From: Anthonomus grandis grandis
Taxonomy: Eukaryota; Arthropoda; Insecta; Coleoptera; Curculionidae
NCBI RefSeq assembly: GCF_022605725.1
Contig: NC_065549.1
Span: 40,439,690-40,503,689 of the forward strand
Reading direction: 5' to 3'
Length of the DNA stretch: 64,000 nucleotides
Shown here: piece by piece, positions 9,125 to 20,239 of the stretch
Position numbering within the stretch: position 1 is the first letter of the stretch
How the letters are laid out: every line of letters starts with the position of its first letter
Made by a program: the position numbers and the translations under genes
Notes under the pieces: generated by a model
The model's input: the letters and a program-made list of their open reading frames with translations, nothing else
The model's database searches: none
Told to the model about the DNA's origin: nothing

Positions 9125-9869
9125 ACCACTTTACGTATAATTAATAATTAAATTTTTTTGAGACAAAGACTTTCTGTTGTTCTCTTTTGATATGATTATA
9201 TCAAGGTCTCTTTGAGAATATGGACGACTTCTTTCAATTTCAATAAAAATTGGTGTCAATTTATTAGAAGTTTTACTGGCGCTACTTCTCTGACCATGTA
9301 TTGAAAAAAGAGGCAGGATCCTTTTAACATACGTTAGACAAGCAGGGATATAATGAGAGGGAAAAGGGAGTATTTTGAGTTCACTGAAGCAATGGCTACA
9401 GCAGTCGATAACATACGATTGTCGATAATCTATGCACATCTACGTTGCGCTGTACTTCAGATGCCCTTAAGGAATGTCTGCAATTCTAAAAAGCATAAGA
9501 CATGTTAGAACCGAAATAGCTATGGTAAGCCATAATAAGTGTTTGCAGTGAAACAGTCCAAGATAAATTTCTACTGGATCTAGAGAAGAAATTTCTGAAG
9601 GAAGAAAAAACTACATAAAATTACATTTGCAATACTATGTATCATACGAACGTTTCTTACGAGATATTTTATTTTGTCTACTATGATATAACGAACTTCA
9701 TATAATTCAATATTTTTCTGTTATATCTCTTTGCATCATATTGCGTATATTTAAACAACCGTTTAGCGATGAAAGACAATAAACTTGTGAAAACTATGAA
9801 ACTGTAAACGTGATCTGCAAAGGTAACCATAGGACAAAAAACTTTTTGCTCTTAGATTATATTGGTTCC

Positions 9870-10050
9870 CACAATGGTGGATTAGTCCTTAGGCTATTTT
9901 TGTTCTTAATTTTTGTTAATTTGCATGCAGTAATAGGTATACTTTCTTTGCTGATGACATAACAACATAAATTTCTCGTGGTTCGTTAAAGCTTACTGGC
10001 CTATCGAAACTTTTAAGTAATCGAAAGTTAGATTTAACATAGGATTAAAC
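9870..10050 (+). pseudogene. Small RT fragment with FADD motif
   Basis: The plus strand gives LFLIFVN (about 9902-9922), as in the GPLLFLIYVNDL region of RT. After a frameshift it gives YTFFADDITT (about 9939-9968), the catalytic YADD region with F for Y. Nothing else of the enzyme is readable around it. Confidence 0.55.
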
Positions 10051-10098
10051 GTAGACATAGTAGACGATTACGTAAAAAATTTTAAAAACGCAGAATCT

Positions 10099-10146
10099 AT
10101 CGGTACTACAACAAAATAAATATATTTATTTTGTTGTAGTACCGAT
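10099..10146. repeat. Perfect 48-bp palindrome
   Basis: ATCGGTACTACAACAAAATA is followed without spacer by its exact reverse complement, giving two 24-base halves with no mismatch. It lies just upstream of the RTE-like element start. It is too short to be a typical MITE but too exact to be old. Confidence 0.95.
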
Positions 10147-10154
10147 ATTATAAC

Positions 10155-12790
10155 TTTTTATAATACCAGAACTTTACTATCAGATCAAATACTGCTAGAA
10201 ATGGAAGAAAAGTTCCGAAATATAAACTGGGATATCTTAGGCCTGAGTAAGGTGCGGTGAAAAGAAGAAAATCAATTAGCACTACAGCCAGATCAATTCT
10301 TTCGGATTTGAAATACATAAAAAACACATAATAGATGTCAGACCAATAAGCTCCAGAGTTATCTACCTAATTTTAAAAATAAATAAACTCCGGATACAAG
10401 CTTAAGGTTATACAAACCCATGTCTACATTAAACATGAAAGAGGAAGAACTTGATTAATTTTATGATAATGTTGACATCGCACTTCAAGAACATAATACG
10501 TACTATACGCTTTTAATAGGAGACCTATACGTTAAACTAGACAAAAAACAAGACCAATCGGAAACCTCAAAGAACTGGTTACCATCTGAAAATACAGCAC
10601 TATTGCAAAAAAAAAACATACATTTAAAGGCTAAGGATACACCTAGATTGAACAAGTAAATATTAAAATTAATGCAATAAAAGCTGGTATAAAAGAAAAC
10701 GTAGAAGAAAAACACTATGTTAAAAAAACACAAAAAACTAGAAGTAAGTTGTAGAGAACTTATGAGGGAAAGAAGGGAACTTGCGCACAAATATTAACGA
10801 AACTTGAACACCTTTATGCAGCCTAATGAAAATATTTCAAAACCTGTTAAAGCCGATATAAGAAATTACAATAGGAAGAGAGTTACGAAAGTCATAAAAT
10901 TAAAGTACTGAAACATAAAATTTCACAAGAACATAAACAGATATTAGCGCTAAGAGTTAAACACGGAAAACAACGGCCAATAAGAAAAATTGTAGTCTAC
11001 ACAGGATACTTGTCGACGTCTTACAAACAAAAAGAATTAAACTGCTAAAAATACTGAAGCTACTATTTAATGAGTGCTTGTCAAGAGGCATAACACCTAA
11101 AAAGGGATTAGTGCAAGTACTACTTTCGTACATGATGACAGAACTGGCCTAAGGAACTATAGGCCGATCAGCCTGCAGTCTCATACATATAAGCTCTTTA
11201 CTAAAATAATCAGAAACAGGTTGACTGTCAAACTAGATCAATACCAACCGACGGAATAGGCTCCGATTATAATATAACACAAATACACAAACGATCATCT
11301 TTGCACTTTGAAAATCCTAATCGAGAAAACGGTGGAACATATTAGTTGTAATATATTAATTACAACTGTACTCCTGGTAGAAGTTTATGAGATATATAGT
11401 TGAACACCTTACTCAGGTTTTAGCACCAGTACAGTAGGAGATTCTCAAACTAGTCATAGATATTTGCAACTCAATGTTGTTTAAAAATAAAACTGGTCTT
11501 CAACAAAACACTATTTTCAAATTTTTTCTTAAAAATTTGAATTTCACTTATTTTCAAAGAAATGTTAGTGCGATGCATTTGTTAACAATTTTGAACAACT
11601 TGCAGAGAGTAACGAAATGGAAATGCTATTATAAGCATATAAAATAAAAATTCTAATGTACATATGTTGAAGGTAGTTGTTACTCGACATTTATTTCTTA
11701 CACTTATTTTTTATTTAATAGTGTATTGGTTTGAAATAATATTTTTTGCACAAAAATATTACCAAAAAGAGAATGCTAATGTTTCCTTGCATTTAATTAC
11801 ATAAAGAACTATTAAGGACTTCGTATCCATTTACGTTATGCATTCTTTTAAGACAAAGTGCATATTATAAAATATAAATATTTCAAATTGTTATATGCGT
11901 CTGATTGTTTAATATTATACAAAATGAGTTTGTATTACGACAATTAATTTTTTTAATGGCATAATATAATGCCTGGGGATTTATTTAGCTGGAAAAGGAG
12001 AATCAAAAGCCTGAAATAACCAGATATGTGCAACTTGCTCACATTTTTAGAAATCCAGATATATGCACGATATGTGTGTTTTACCTGTGGCAACATATGG
12101 TCTGGACACAATAACACTAAACAAATACAGCGCGAGTCGACTTAGACTAGCTCAGAGAACAATGTTGGGAATAAGATAAGAAATAATAAATCGTTAGTTT
12201 TGGTGTTTTTAGAATACCAAAAACGTTCGATACAATCAACCAGCAGAAAATTTTAAAATCCCTAGCTGACTCTTGCATAGACCAGCAATACATCACCATT
12301 AATAAACACATATGAGAAAGCTACATCCCATGTCAGACTTAAATGATATGAACAACTTTCGTATCGAAAAAATGCTCACCAAGGTAAGATGACACTATCT
12401 CTCAAAAGTTTTTTAACAACTTATCAACCAGTATATATGTAATTTGAAGAACTAGGTTTAAACATTAATGGCAATAACTTGAACCGAAGTGCGAGTTGGA
12501 ACAAAAGTGATGGAAGCACTATAGAAAATAATTACCTTAAAGTGGAATTAAGGCACGTTGCTAGACTAAACGCTGATCATTGGACTAGGAAGATAACAGA
12601 ATAGAGACAAGACAACATTTAGGAGCAGAGGCCGTCCTCCGACCTGATGGCGTGATAATATAAAACGTAGAAATATTAACTAGATGCTGATTGCACAGAA
12701 TAGGAAGTTGTGGTAGCAAACAAAGGAGAGGTATGTCCAGGATTGTATCTTTGCGGTCGTTGGTTGAAGATGAATTGAACTGATACAACT
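10155..12790 (+). pseudogene. RTE-like non-LTR retrotransposon remnant
   Basis: Successive motifs of an RTE/BovB-like element can be read in shifting plus-strand frames. The EN start is YNTRTLLSDQILLEMEEKF with NINWDILGLSKVR (about 10160-10255). The RT start is LRNYRPISLQSHTYKLF with TKIIRNRLTVKLDQYQP (about 11148-11255), followed by TNDHLCTLKILIEKT. The C-terminal CVLPVATYGLDT is near 12080, and VELRHVARLNADHWTRKI (about 12540-12595) matches WAGHVARMNDGRWTKKI. Stops and frameshifts are numerous, and about 11400-11990 has no readable RT, suggesting a deletion or insertion there. A second copy of this family lies at 52030-53060. Confidence 0.8.
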
Positions 12791-12869
12791 CAAACTACCT
12801 GATGCACGCCTGGATCTAGTTCTACGATGCGTGCCATGTACTATGTTAATGGAGGTTGGTTCTCTTTTA

Positions 12870-13706
12870 TAATAAGCTTTATTTCCAAAAGGTTACAAAA
12901 ACCCAGTTACAGGAAAATCAATTAAATATATAAATGTACAAGTACAAATGCATGAACTGTATTTGATCCATGCAACTAAACTATGAAAGATTTGCTATAC
13001 AATAAAAAAAGTAGTGAGTTTGAGAAAATAAATAATAAAAAATCAACACTAAGTTAGGATAAGAATCAAGATTCAATTTAAATCAAAAGAGCAAAAACTA
13101 AGAACTAAATAATGTAGCCTTCCCCACCGACCACACGCAGGTGACTCAAAATAGGTGCCAGGATGTCATAGTGAATATCACAAAAATCAGCAATAGTGTT
13201 AAAGTTTTGACACATAAAGTGAATAGGACTCTAGTACAAAATGTTGGATCTGGCTGTGTCCAAGTTAAAAGCTGGACACTGTCTAGATCCTGTGCGTGGT
13301 ATATGAAAGCAAATCCTTTGCAAAAGAGATGGGCAGTCAATTTTATGGTTATCAGTATATCTAGAGAGCAGCAGGTTATGGACAAAACCCTTGGAAGATA
13401 GACTCTATCATCTTTAAATGCCAAACACTTTATTAATACTACTAAAGATCCAAGCTCTTGGTTGTCCTGGATGCGCTTTCATTTACCGCGACTGCATATT
13501 CCACAACTGCTGATGTAACTGCTGCAATCTTTAGTATAGTGTGATATTGTTATTAAATAAATCTTCAGAAAATAAGCTTTTGGGCTTCTATAAAGAGACT
13601 TTTTATTCGGAAATGGGATGGAACTAACGGATCTACATCTTTTACTTCGTATAGAAGGAGGTGTTAAGCACCTAAAAATTAAGAAATGTCTGATTTGTAC
13701 TAGCAA
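12870..13706 (-). pseudogene. 3'-terminal fragment of a non-LTR element
   Basis: On the minus strand, a 75-residue frame (13479-13706) contains RSKRCRSVSSIPFPNKKSLY followed by RSPKAYFLKIY. This resembles the last segment of CR1/Jockey RT proteins (IPFHRTNYY..SP..+....YN). Downstream, at about 12870-12960, the minus strand ends in TTTTTGTAACCTTTTGGAAATAAAGC, the kind of short 3' end with AATAAA seen in these elements (shown here as a position, not a computed match). The intervening frame at 13146-13424 is unassigned. Confidence 0.4.
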
Positions 13707-13710
13707 TGCC

Positions 13711-14417
13711 TACATATTTGAAAAATCGAAAGAGGCTCCTAAGTTAATTATATTTTTTACACAAGATTCCATAGCCCCTCATGTATTTATTAAAATACTG
13801 GTTAAAAAATGTTGTAAAAGAAATGCGGTTTCCCCAAATTATTTGTCACCGTTTGACGGGCGCGATACATTTAACTGTCAACTTGGTCCCGAAAAGGGGG
13901 ACGAAAATGCGGGCAATCAACCTCCTCAGGTAATTGAGTCATCTGTTTAAACTGTTAACTAGGCCGCCGCGCCGTAGTTGGATTTATACCGAAATCGCCT
14001 GGAAAAATAATTTTGCCCGCGCTCCTTTTATCTCTCGTTTTGGTGTTTTTCGCACACACGCACATTAGCTCTAAATTGGGTTTTCCATCGTAATAATTCT
14101 TGGCGGGATACAGTTTTTTGATGAGCTTATATGAAGTTTGATACGGGGCCGGAGTATATTGATGGCTACTCATTTTACGCTTAAATCTTCTTAAGGTATT
14201 TTTTAATACCCAACAAGCTGTCATTAAATGATATTTAATAATAAATGTTTATTAAATTGTTGCACTGCTATTGAATGGACTAGTAACTAAGATTATCAAA
14301 GGCTGAAAGGCTTGAAGAAGGCACTGCGGATTGAGAGTAAAAACTGAAGATTTTACTTGACTGAAAACTGGCATTATAAGATTAGTTATGTATATAACTC
14401 AAATATATAAAGTGAAT
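13711..14417. other. Mostly unassigned DNA with a GC-richer island (about 13840-14180)
   Basis: Short frames exist on both strands (110 codons plus at 13618-13950, 89 codons minus at 13955-14224), but I recognise neither. The island 13840-14180 contains GGCCGCCGCGCCG and is not repeat-like in this window. It could be a conserved noncoding element or an exon of an unseen gene. Confidence 0.3.
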
Positions 14418-14816
14418 TTAAGTTATATGAATGATAAGAAAAGTGCCATCACACAGTACCGTAGTTTGCGAACTCCAAGGCTGCCATGTTGTATAATGAT
14501 CATCCGGAAGAAAACACAACCTCACTATCCGCATCATTGACTCAACCCTCATTAATCCATAAGCAGAAGGAGGTAGGTCCAGAGTCATGAAATAATCAAA
14601 TTTTCTTCTGGGACCGGCGTATTCGAAAAGGGTGGTTCTAGGTTGGACAATAGCGGGAGTAGTGGAGATCTCTGTGGTAATCCTGCTCCGATCTAAGTCG
14701 ACTGTTTTACTTTCCCATTGAAAGGATGATTGTAGATTGTAGGATGATTGAGATCTTTCTTTGTAGATTCCTTGGAGCCGGACGATTTGATGAATACTAA
14801 AACGCCCGAGGCAGAG
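14418..14816 (-). CDS. Unidentified open frame, about 132 codons
   Basis: The minus-strand frame from just after a TGA at about 14817 to a TAA at 14418-14420 is open for about 132 codons. The part around 14470-14640 is of higher GC than its surroundings. The translation includes TTEISTTPAIVQPRTTLFEY, RKFDYFMTLDLPPSAYGLM and LPDDHYTTWQPWS. I do not recognise it. It has no upstream ATG near the start, so it may be an exon, a fragment of a repeat ORF, or the antisense of one. The DNA-transposon end at 14958 lies just upstream. Confidence 0.3.
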   Translation of the reverse strand, partial: LCLGRFSIHQIVRLQGIYKERSQSSYNLQSSFQWESKTVDLDRSRITTEISTTPAIVQPRTTLFEYAGPRRKFDYFMTLDLPPSAYGLMRVESMMRIVRLCFLPDDHYTTWQPWSSQTTVLCDGTFLIIHIT

Positions 14817-15129
14817 TCAAAAAATTGAGCTGTAGTGACTGAAGGTGGTATCGCTCTATCACTTTTCCTAGAGTAAAAAGAAATAAACATCCAAAGCAAG
14901 AAGTGCTCATGTATAGCGAGTTCTAGTAGACTTTAATGTATATAAGCTGGTCCCATATACAGGGTGTTTCGGAACTATGGGATCAAACTTCTAGGGGTTA
15001 TTCAGTGCAACAGAAGAAAATATTTGACTATAGGAACCCATGTCCGGAAAAGTATCACACGACACTAGGGCCCTAAGACGCATTAAAATTTCCCTTTTGT
15101 ACATAATAGAATCACAATAATTGTTCAAC

Positions 15130-15610
15130 ATGTTTTTCTCCGACCTGAATATACCGATTTAACCGTCGCACATGATTTCAGCAGAGTTGACTAAATTTGA
15201 TACTCGTCTTTTAAATACTGCTACAATTCGTCCAATTAAGTATTGTTCTATTTTAATTGAAGTTTAGTAGACCAAAGACTGTACATGTCCTCATGGGAAA
15301 AAATCTAGCGACGTTAAATCGGGTGACACTACTTCACCTCTGGCAATATAATGGTGCCCAAACCGTTGAGCCAAATCTTTACCTGTACAACAAAGTAGCC
15401 GACGCTTCATCATGCTGAAACCACAGATGCTTTCGAACGTTTATTGAAAAGTTTATTTTCAAGAATTTCTGAAAGAAATTCCTGACCGACGTTGCCGATA
15501 TTTTCTACGAAAAATAGCATGGGGATTATCTTCGTCCCAAACATGGCTATCCCTACTATTAAAAATAGCATCTCTTGTGAAGCAGGCTTCATCCGTCACT
15601 TATAGCAAAA
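15130..15610 (-). pseudogene. DDD transposase fragment
   Basis: Minus-strand reading, with frameshifts: VTDEACFTRDAIFN then SHVWDEDNPHAI (about 15530-15600), WFQHDEASATLLYR (about 15385-15428), and SPDLTSLDFFP (about 15297-15330) followed by GHVQSLVY. These match the three catalytic blocks of a widespread insect Tc1/mariner-like transposase (F.DEA.FTR.G.FN..N.HVW, QQDGAP.H, SPDLTPLDFFLWG). The acidic residues are D of TDEA, D of QHDEA and D of SLDFF. Stops and frameshifts (for example after FFP) make it dead. The N-terminal helix-turn-helix region is not readable. Confidence 0.8.
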
Positions 15611-15639
15611 TCTATTGAGAAAAAAATGTCGCACGAGTG

Positions 15640-16060
15640 CGGAACCAGGGTGAAATTTACTGAAATTTACTTAAAATTAGTTGAAATTTACAAACTATTG
15701 GTGAAATTAGTACAGGTTTGTAAAACCCATTGAGGCACCAAGGTGGCACTTTTTGTCCTGAAAGCACCCAGTGCCGCACGAACTATAGGAGGTCGTGTGG
15801 CTCTAGTTCCCATCCCGTAAGTAAAAAACATGGCGGTTATTATTAAGGGAATTTGGTAAATAATTCCATGTAAGTATAACTTAATTTTAAGGAAAGGTAA
15901 TGTAAACAACAAACAAACCTCAACTAACAACAGCCAATTTTTGAATTTTTCGATCAAGGCTAAATCCAAAAACCTTTGGCAATGCAACAGTGCGGCTTTT
16001 TACCTGAACCAAATCAGTGCCGCCTAGTGCCATAACTTTTTTCCTATGGATTTCACTCTA
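15640..16060. other. Probable foreign segment inside the transposon
   Basis: This block lies where the transposase N-terminus should be and does not read as transposase. It contains several GTGCCG/GTGCGG motifs (about 15630, 15750, 15990, 16020) and a leader-like GC-richer part (15740-15840). I cannot assign its origin or define its ends. Confidence 0.35.
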
Positions 16061-16559
16061 AGGCAATATGGAATGCAGCTACAAAAAACAATCTCTGTTA
16101 TCGTTTTTGAAGATAACAACCCACAAGCACCTGTAAATTGCTTAAGATTTATAAACTTTTAAAGGCTATAATTTTTATTAAATATTGACATTGATATTTT
16201 GAACAATTGCTGGGACGATATCATGTACAAAAATTAAAGAAATTAAATGCATTAAATGCTATTTAGGCAATTCATCATCTTTCTAAATTTTAACGTCTTA
16301 GGGCCGCAGCGACACTTTTTCGGACATGGGTCACTATACTCAAATATTTTCTACTGTTGCAGTGAATAACTCCTAGAAGTTTGATCCCATAGTTCTGAAA
16401 CACCCTGTATATGATATGTTTAGTGTCTAAATTGATTTTGTCAGATTTCGTAATAATCTCGATAAACCTATTCTTCTCCCTTATTCTCGTTATAACTTTC
16501 AACTTCACTAGACAATTTCTTCTTCGCTGTGTTAACTAACCTTTTGTCGTGGGTGTTAG

Positions 16560-16930
16560 CATAAAAAGCAATTAAAATTGATTTACCTTCCGCACTTGAC
16601 AAGTGTAGCAAACAACATTACCGCGGGGGCATGTTTTGCCACATAACAATCGTAATTAATCAAAATAAAAAACCCTAATTAAAAAGAGTTAATAAAGTCT
16701 GGGTTTAATACTATACAAAAACGGTGGTAGCCACAATCGCATCGTAACTTTTCGCATTAATTATGTCGACAACAGCAGAACGCCAGGCTCCACTACGAAA
16801 ACGCAATTTTAATCGCACTTATGGCGTGTCTAAGTGTCGTTAGTCAGTTTTTTAAATGGACCCTCTCGCAAATAAGCCGTTATAGTCAGATTATATAAGT
16901 TCCTGTAACGCCATGACGAATATTTTTAGC
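16560..16930. other. GC-richer island with homeodomain-type sites
   Basis: This unique-looking sequence stands out from the AT-rich background and contains TAATTAATCAAAATA, CCCTAATTAAAAAG and several short TAAT cores, with GC-rich interruptions such as CCGCGGGGGC. It has no long ORF. A candidate conserved noncoding or enhancer element, by inference from composition only. Confidence 0.3.
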
Positions 16931-19900
16931 CTAATTTTCAGACTACATTAAAGACCCTAGGTCTACATTTTGATTTTGTAAGTCAACTGCTTTCTAATCA
17001 AGATTTTAGAAAATCAGTTAAACTTGATCAAATTGACATTATTATTTTATTTTGCCCTTAAATATTATTTTGCATAACTCACCTTATTTGTGTATTTTGG
17101 TATGTTTTTCTTCATATTACCTACAATTTGGTACGACTGATAATGTGTAGTTTAGATAAATTCGATACAATTGTTGAGTTGCTGTATAGAATATGAAATC
17201 TTATTATTTAGATTGTTGACAAAAAATAATGAAAACTATGGTCATCGGTCTCAAGAAAAATTCATTCTTAGAGGAAAAGTGTTTTGTCTCTTTTTTTAAA
17301 TACGGTAAAATTGTATTAGCTTTCAGGCTGCCCTATGAATTCTATACCTCTCCAGCTTTCTTACTGATAGTTTATAATCCAAACTGTCTAATTCCTTTAA
17401 CAAGTCAAATATTACTTAGATGACAAGATAGCATCAACAATTCTTCCGGAAAATTAATTACATTTTATCAAAGCCTCTTTTTTGATTTTTGGGTTGATTT
17501 TAAGTTCATTAGAATATTACAAGAAAGAAAACCTGAATTTTATTTCTCTTATATCTATAGATTTAGTCCTCGGATTTCATTGACGATTTATTATAGGTGT
17601 TTTCATTTATTGAGACTTTTATTATATACTCGAGTCGTAATCAGCTTTCCTTAGTATAAGTAGCATGATAAACTGAAATGATATAGAGGTTAATGGAAGC
17701 CTAATTATATTGAGCGTCTTATATTTAAAAACCAATCCAAACATATAATTTACAACTAGGCGATACTAAGCTTCACGTACACCTATTTATTTTATTTTAT
17801 TTTATTTATAATCCGAAGTTGGTAAGGAATTTTAAGAGAATAAATATGCTGCCAAAATAAACTGCTTTAAACCTCGTCAGTCTTTAACATATCTACAAAA
17901 TAATACCAACGCCTAAAAAGACATAGTACTATTACTTGTATCCGTAATCTACAGTGTTAAATGTTTGCTCAATTAATTAGATAAAAATAATTTACAACAA
18001 AGCACCTACTACGAACAATGTGATACATTTTACTTTCCGTGTCTCGTCGCGCCTCTTACGTGCCATGCTGTTTCGAAGAGCTTGCTGCTTTTCTTGTGGA
18101 ATAAGTCCTTAAACTCAAAAACAACACACTTACTGTGACACCCTCAATGACGAAGCGCCTGGGTTTCTCTTTTGTGGAAATCAGCGGGAGAAACAAAGTG
18201 AATTTTCGCTCTTTTGTGCCGCAGCTTTAATTTCTGCAAATAACGGGACCGAGATGAAGAGGAAAATTGTGTTTTTGTGTTACGTGTGTATCTTTTCATA
18301 TCTCTTTAGGAAATTTTTTCATTAACGGGTGAATAATTAAATATTTATAGATGAGATTAGTATGAAGTGAGATATGATTTTTGCTTTAAATGTCATGCAA
18401 TACATTTTGTCAGAACTGGTGCAGTAATGCAAATACACTGTGGTGAAAGCTTTCATGAGAAACAAAGTAGGAGTTAGCTAGATCAAGAGACGTAATCATA
18501 GTAAGGGTAATTCAACCTCCAAATCCAAGATTCAAATTCCTTCTAACCAAGAGAGCTCTTGTTTTTAACCTAATAGGTCAATAAAAAAATTAAACAAAAT
18601 ACGAACCCACTAGGCAGGACGAAGATGAGACAATTGAGCATATATTTGCTCTCTCCTAAATAGGTTTCAAAATTTTCTTGGAGAGATTGGAAGATCTGTT
18701 TTCGACAACTTTGTCGCTTTTGTTGATTTGTTAGCATTACTACTGTGCTGTTTTAACAGACAAGGAAAATGGGTCCTCTGAGGCCTAAATGTTACAAGTA
18801 CAGGTACTAGTATAGAAAATAATTTTCTTTAGCTAAAAACTAACATATTTACTGGCTAAATATGTGATGCATTTAAACATAGGTGTAAATCAATTAACTA
18901 GATAATGCAAAAAGAATGTAAACCAACACCAAGAAAAGAGATAGAAAGCAGTAATAACGTCTGGAATTGAAACTACTTATAATTTTGTCTACTATATAAG
19001 AGTAGCTGGTGGAAAACATATTCAGTTTATTTGTATATGTAACACTGCTGTGATGTATTTTAATATAAAAAATATATTTTATAATGTTCTAATGACTAAC
19101 GGATTCTTTAACATGCACAATTTAAATTGTAAAAAATAAAAGGCCCTTTCGTTAAACTTGATTAAACTAAAAAAAAAGGTAATAAAAGGTCAGATGCTTC
19201 TATACAAAAGTCTTATGCATGGCCCCTCTTTCAAAGTTTAGTGTTTAGCTTTGGAAGTTAAATTTATGCGTTTATATTAATGGTATGTAAATATGAAAAA
19301 CTTTTGCCTTTTGTCTTTGGTTTAAATCATATGTGTATTCATCTAGTTTTGCTTAAAATGTTGTATGTGTGAGTGTGTGAAGACATACACACAAAGTTTA
19401 TGCAGGTTTATACACGACTAGCCAATTTATTTTTTGGGTGTCAAAATTATAACCACAGACTTAACATATGAAATAATGAATAGGCCCAAAAATCCCCTGT
19501 TTTAATATTTGTATATACCTGTGTGTATACGGTCACTATCCAGACAGGAATACCAATGCTACCTAAGCAGCCTATGACATCACAGTGTTAATAATTATTA
19601 ATAATAAAATAAACAATGACTAAAAATAACACAATATATAGAACATAATCAGTTAATTCTTAGTTAAAAAAAATAATGGAATATTATAATAAGTCTAATT
19701 TACCTGAGACCAGACCATTTAAAAAAATTGTTATTAATGTCTCCTTATCTGTCATATTGACTACTAAATTTTCCAATGTGAAAGATTTACTGAAAAATAC
19801 TCTGTTAATTTTGCAGCTGACACTTGTTTATGCATTGAAGCCGTATGTTTAATCGCGTGGATGAGTATAGCTGCTGATTTTGTTGAAGATTTAAGATTGT

Positions 19901-20239
19901 TTGGAATAACATAGAAGTATGTTAATGTGCCTTCTTATGAAGAATATAATTTTAACAATTTCCATTGCGTTATTATTAGTGTTTTATTAATTTATATCGT
20001 AAGCTACTTTACTGCCAAGTAACGTATTTTTCAACCTTTAGGCGTCTATAGCTTACGAATATACTTAGAAAGAGGGGATGCCAAAATTTGAGAAAATTTT
20101 TTACATCCCAAATATATAGAATCCTTTGTTCCAATATTTGCTATCGTTTCATTTGTTTATTTTTTACTTCTAATACATCAGATATAAACAACCTACGAGA
20201 CAATTTAGGTCTTCTTTGTTCACTGCCATTAAAACATAA
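16931..20239. other. AT-rich DNA, no gene seen
   Basis: No recognisable coding sequence or repeat end. Positions about 18030-18290 form a second GC-richer island (containing CGTCTCGTCGCGCC-like and CCCTCAATGACGAAGCGCC stretches) that may be conserved noncoding DNA. Around 18600-18680 a plus-strand stretch reads EDETIEHIF, faintly like an RT tail, but nothing around it supports this. Confidence 0.35.

Larger units (their letters stand above)
8792..9212. mobile_element. Inverted-repeat element carrying hammerhead-like motifs and a tRNA-like unit
   Basis: Arms 8809-8900 and 9099-9190 (92 bp each) are reverse complements with roughly 85-90 percent identity. Each arm contains GAGAACAAC, GAGAC, TAAAGTGGT and an ACACGTGT hammerhead-like core. 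The 198-bp centre holds a tRNA-like segment with a perfect Pol III box B on the minus strand. The whole sits inside an RT remnant that resumes on each side, which supports an insertion. Exact ends and target duplication are unclear; weaker pairing continues a few bases outside the arms. No transposase or RT is encoded, so it would be nonautonomous. Confidence 0.7.
8641..9600 (-). pseudogene. RT C-terminus of a CR1/Jockey-like element, split by an insertion
   Basis: On the minus strand, from about 9560 inward: IYLGLFHCKHLLW and FSELKILPFPSHYIPACLTY (about 9325-9395), then TSNKLTPIFIEIERSRPY (about 9220-9273). After an interruption the sequence resumes as YYGINIFNKLPEHIRKFE with NEFIKKMSNYKI (about 8670-8765). 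This is the order of the C-terminal tail of CR1/Jockey RT proteins (LKILTLPSLYIF.CL.Y, then YYGIKLFNKLPEHIK). The 8792-9212 element is inserted between the two halves. Stops and frameshifts make it a dead copy. Confidence 0.75.
14958..16409 (-). mobile_element. Tc1/mariner-superfamily DNA transposon, decayed
   Basis: TIRs of about 134 bp (14958-15091) and 126 bp (16284-16409) begin TACAGGGTGTTT and are flanked by TA on each side (14956-14957 and 16410-16411), the standard target of this superfamily. The TIRs share GGATCAAACTTCTAGG (inverted as CCTAGAAGTTTGATCC) and GACATGGG-type blocks. Inside is a minus-strand transposase ruin (15130-15610). About 0.4 kb of unrelated sequence (15640-16060) separates the catalytic region from the expected N-terminus. 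Confidence 0.85.

Noticed and set aside
13146..13424. Overlapping 86- and 92-codon frames on both strands
   Set aside because: Neither matches a family; likely noncoding 3' region of the minus-strand element.
15688..15987. 99-codon minus-strand frame inside the DNA transposon
   Set aside because: Hydrophobic but without any recognised motif or transposase similarity; composition is that of the foreign block.
18590..18680. EDETIEHIF reading as an RT tail
   Set aside because: Nine residues only, with no other RT motif nearby in any frame.
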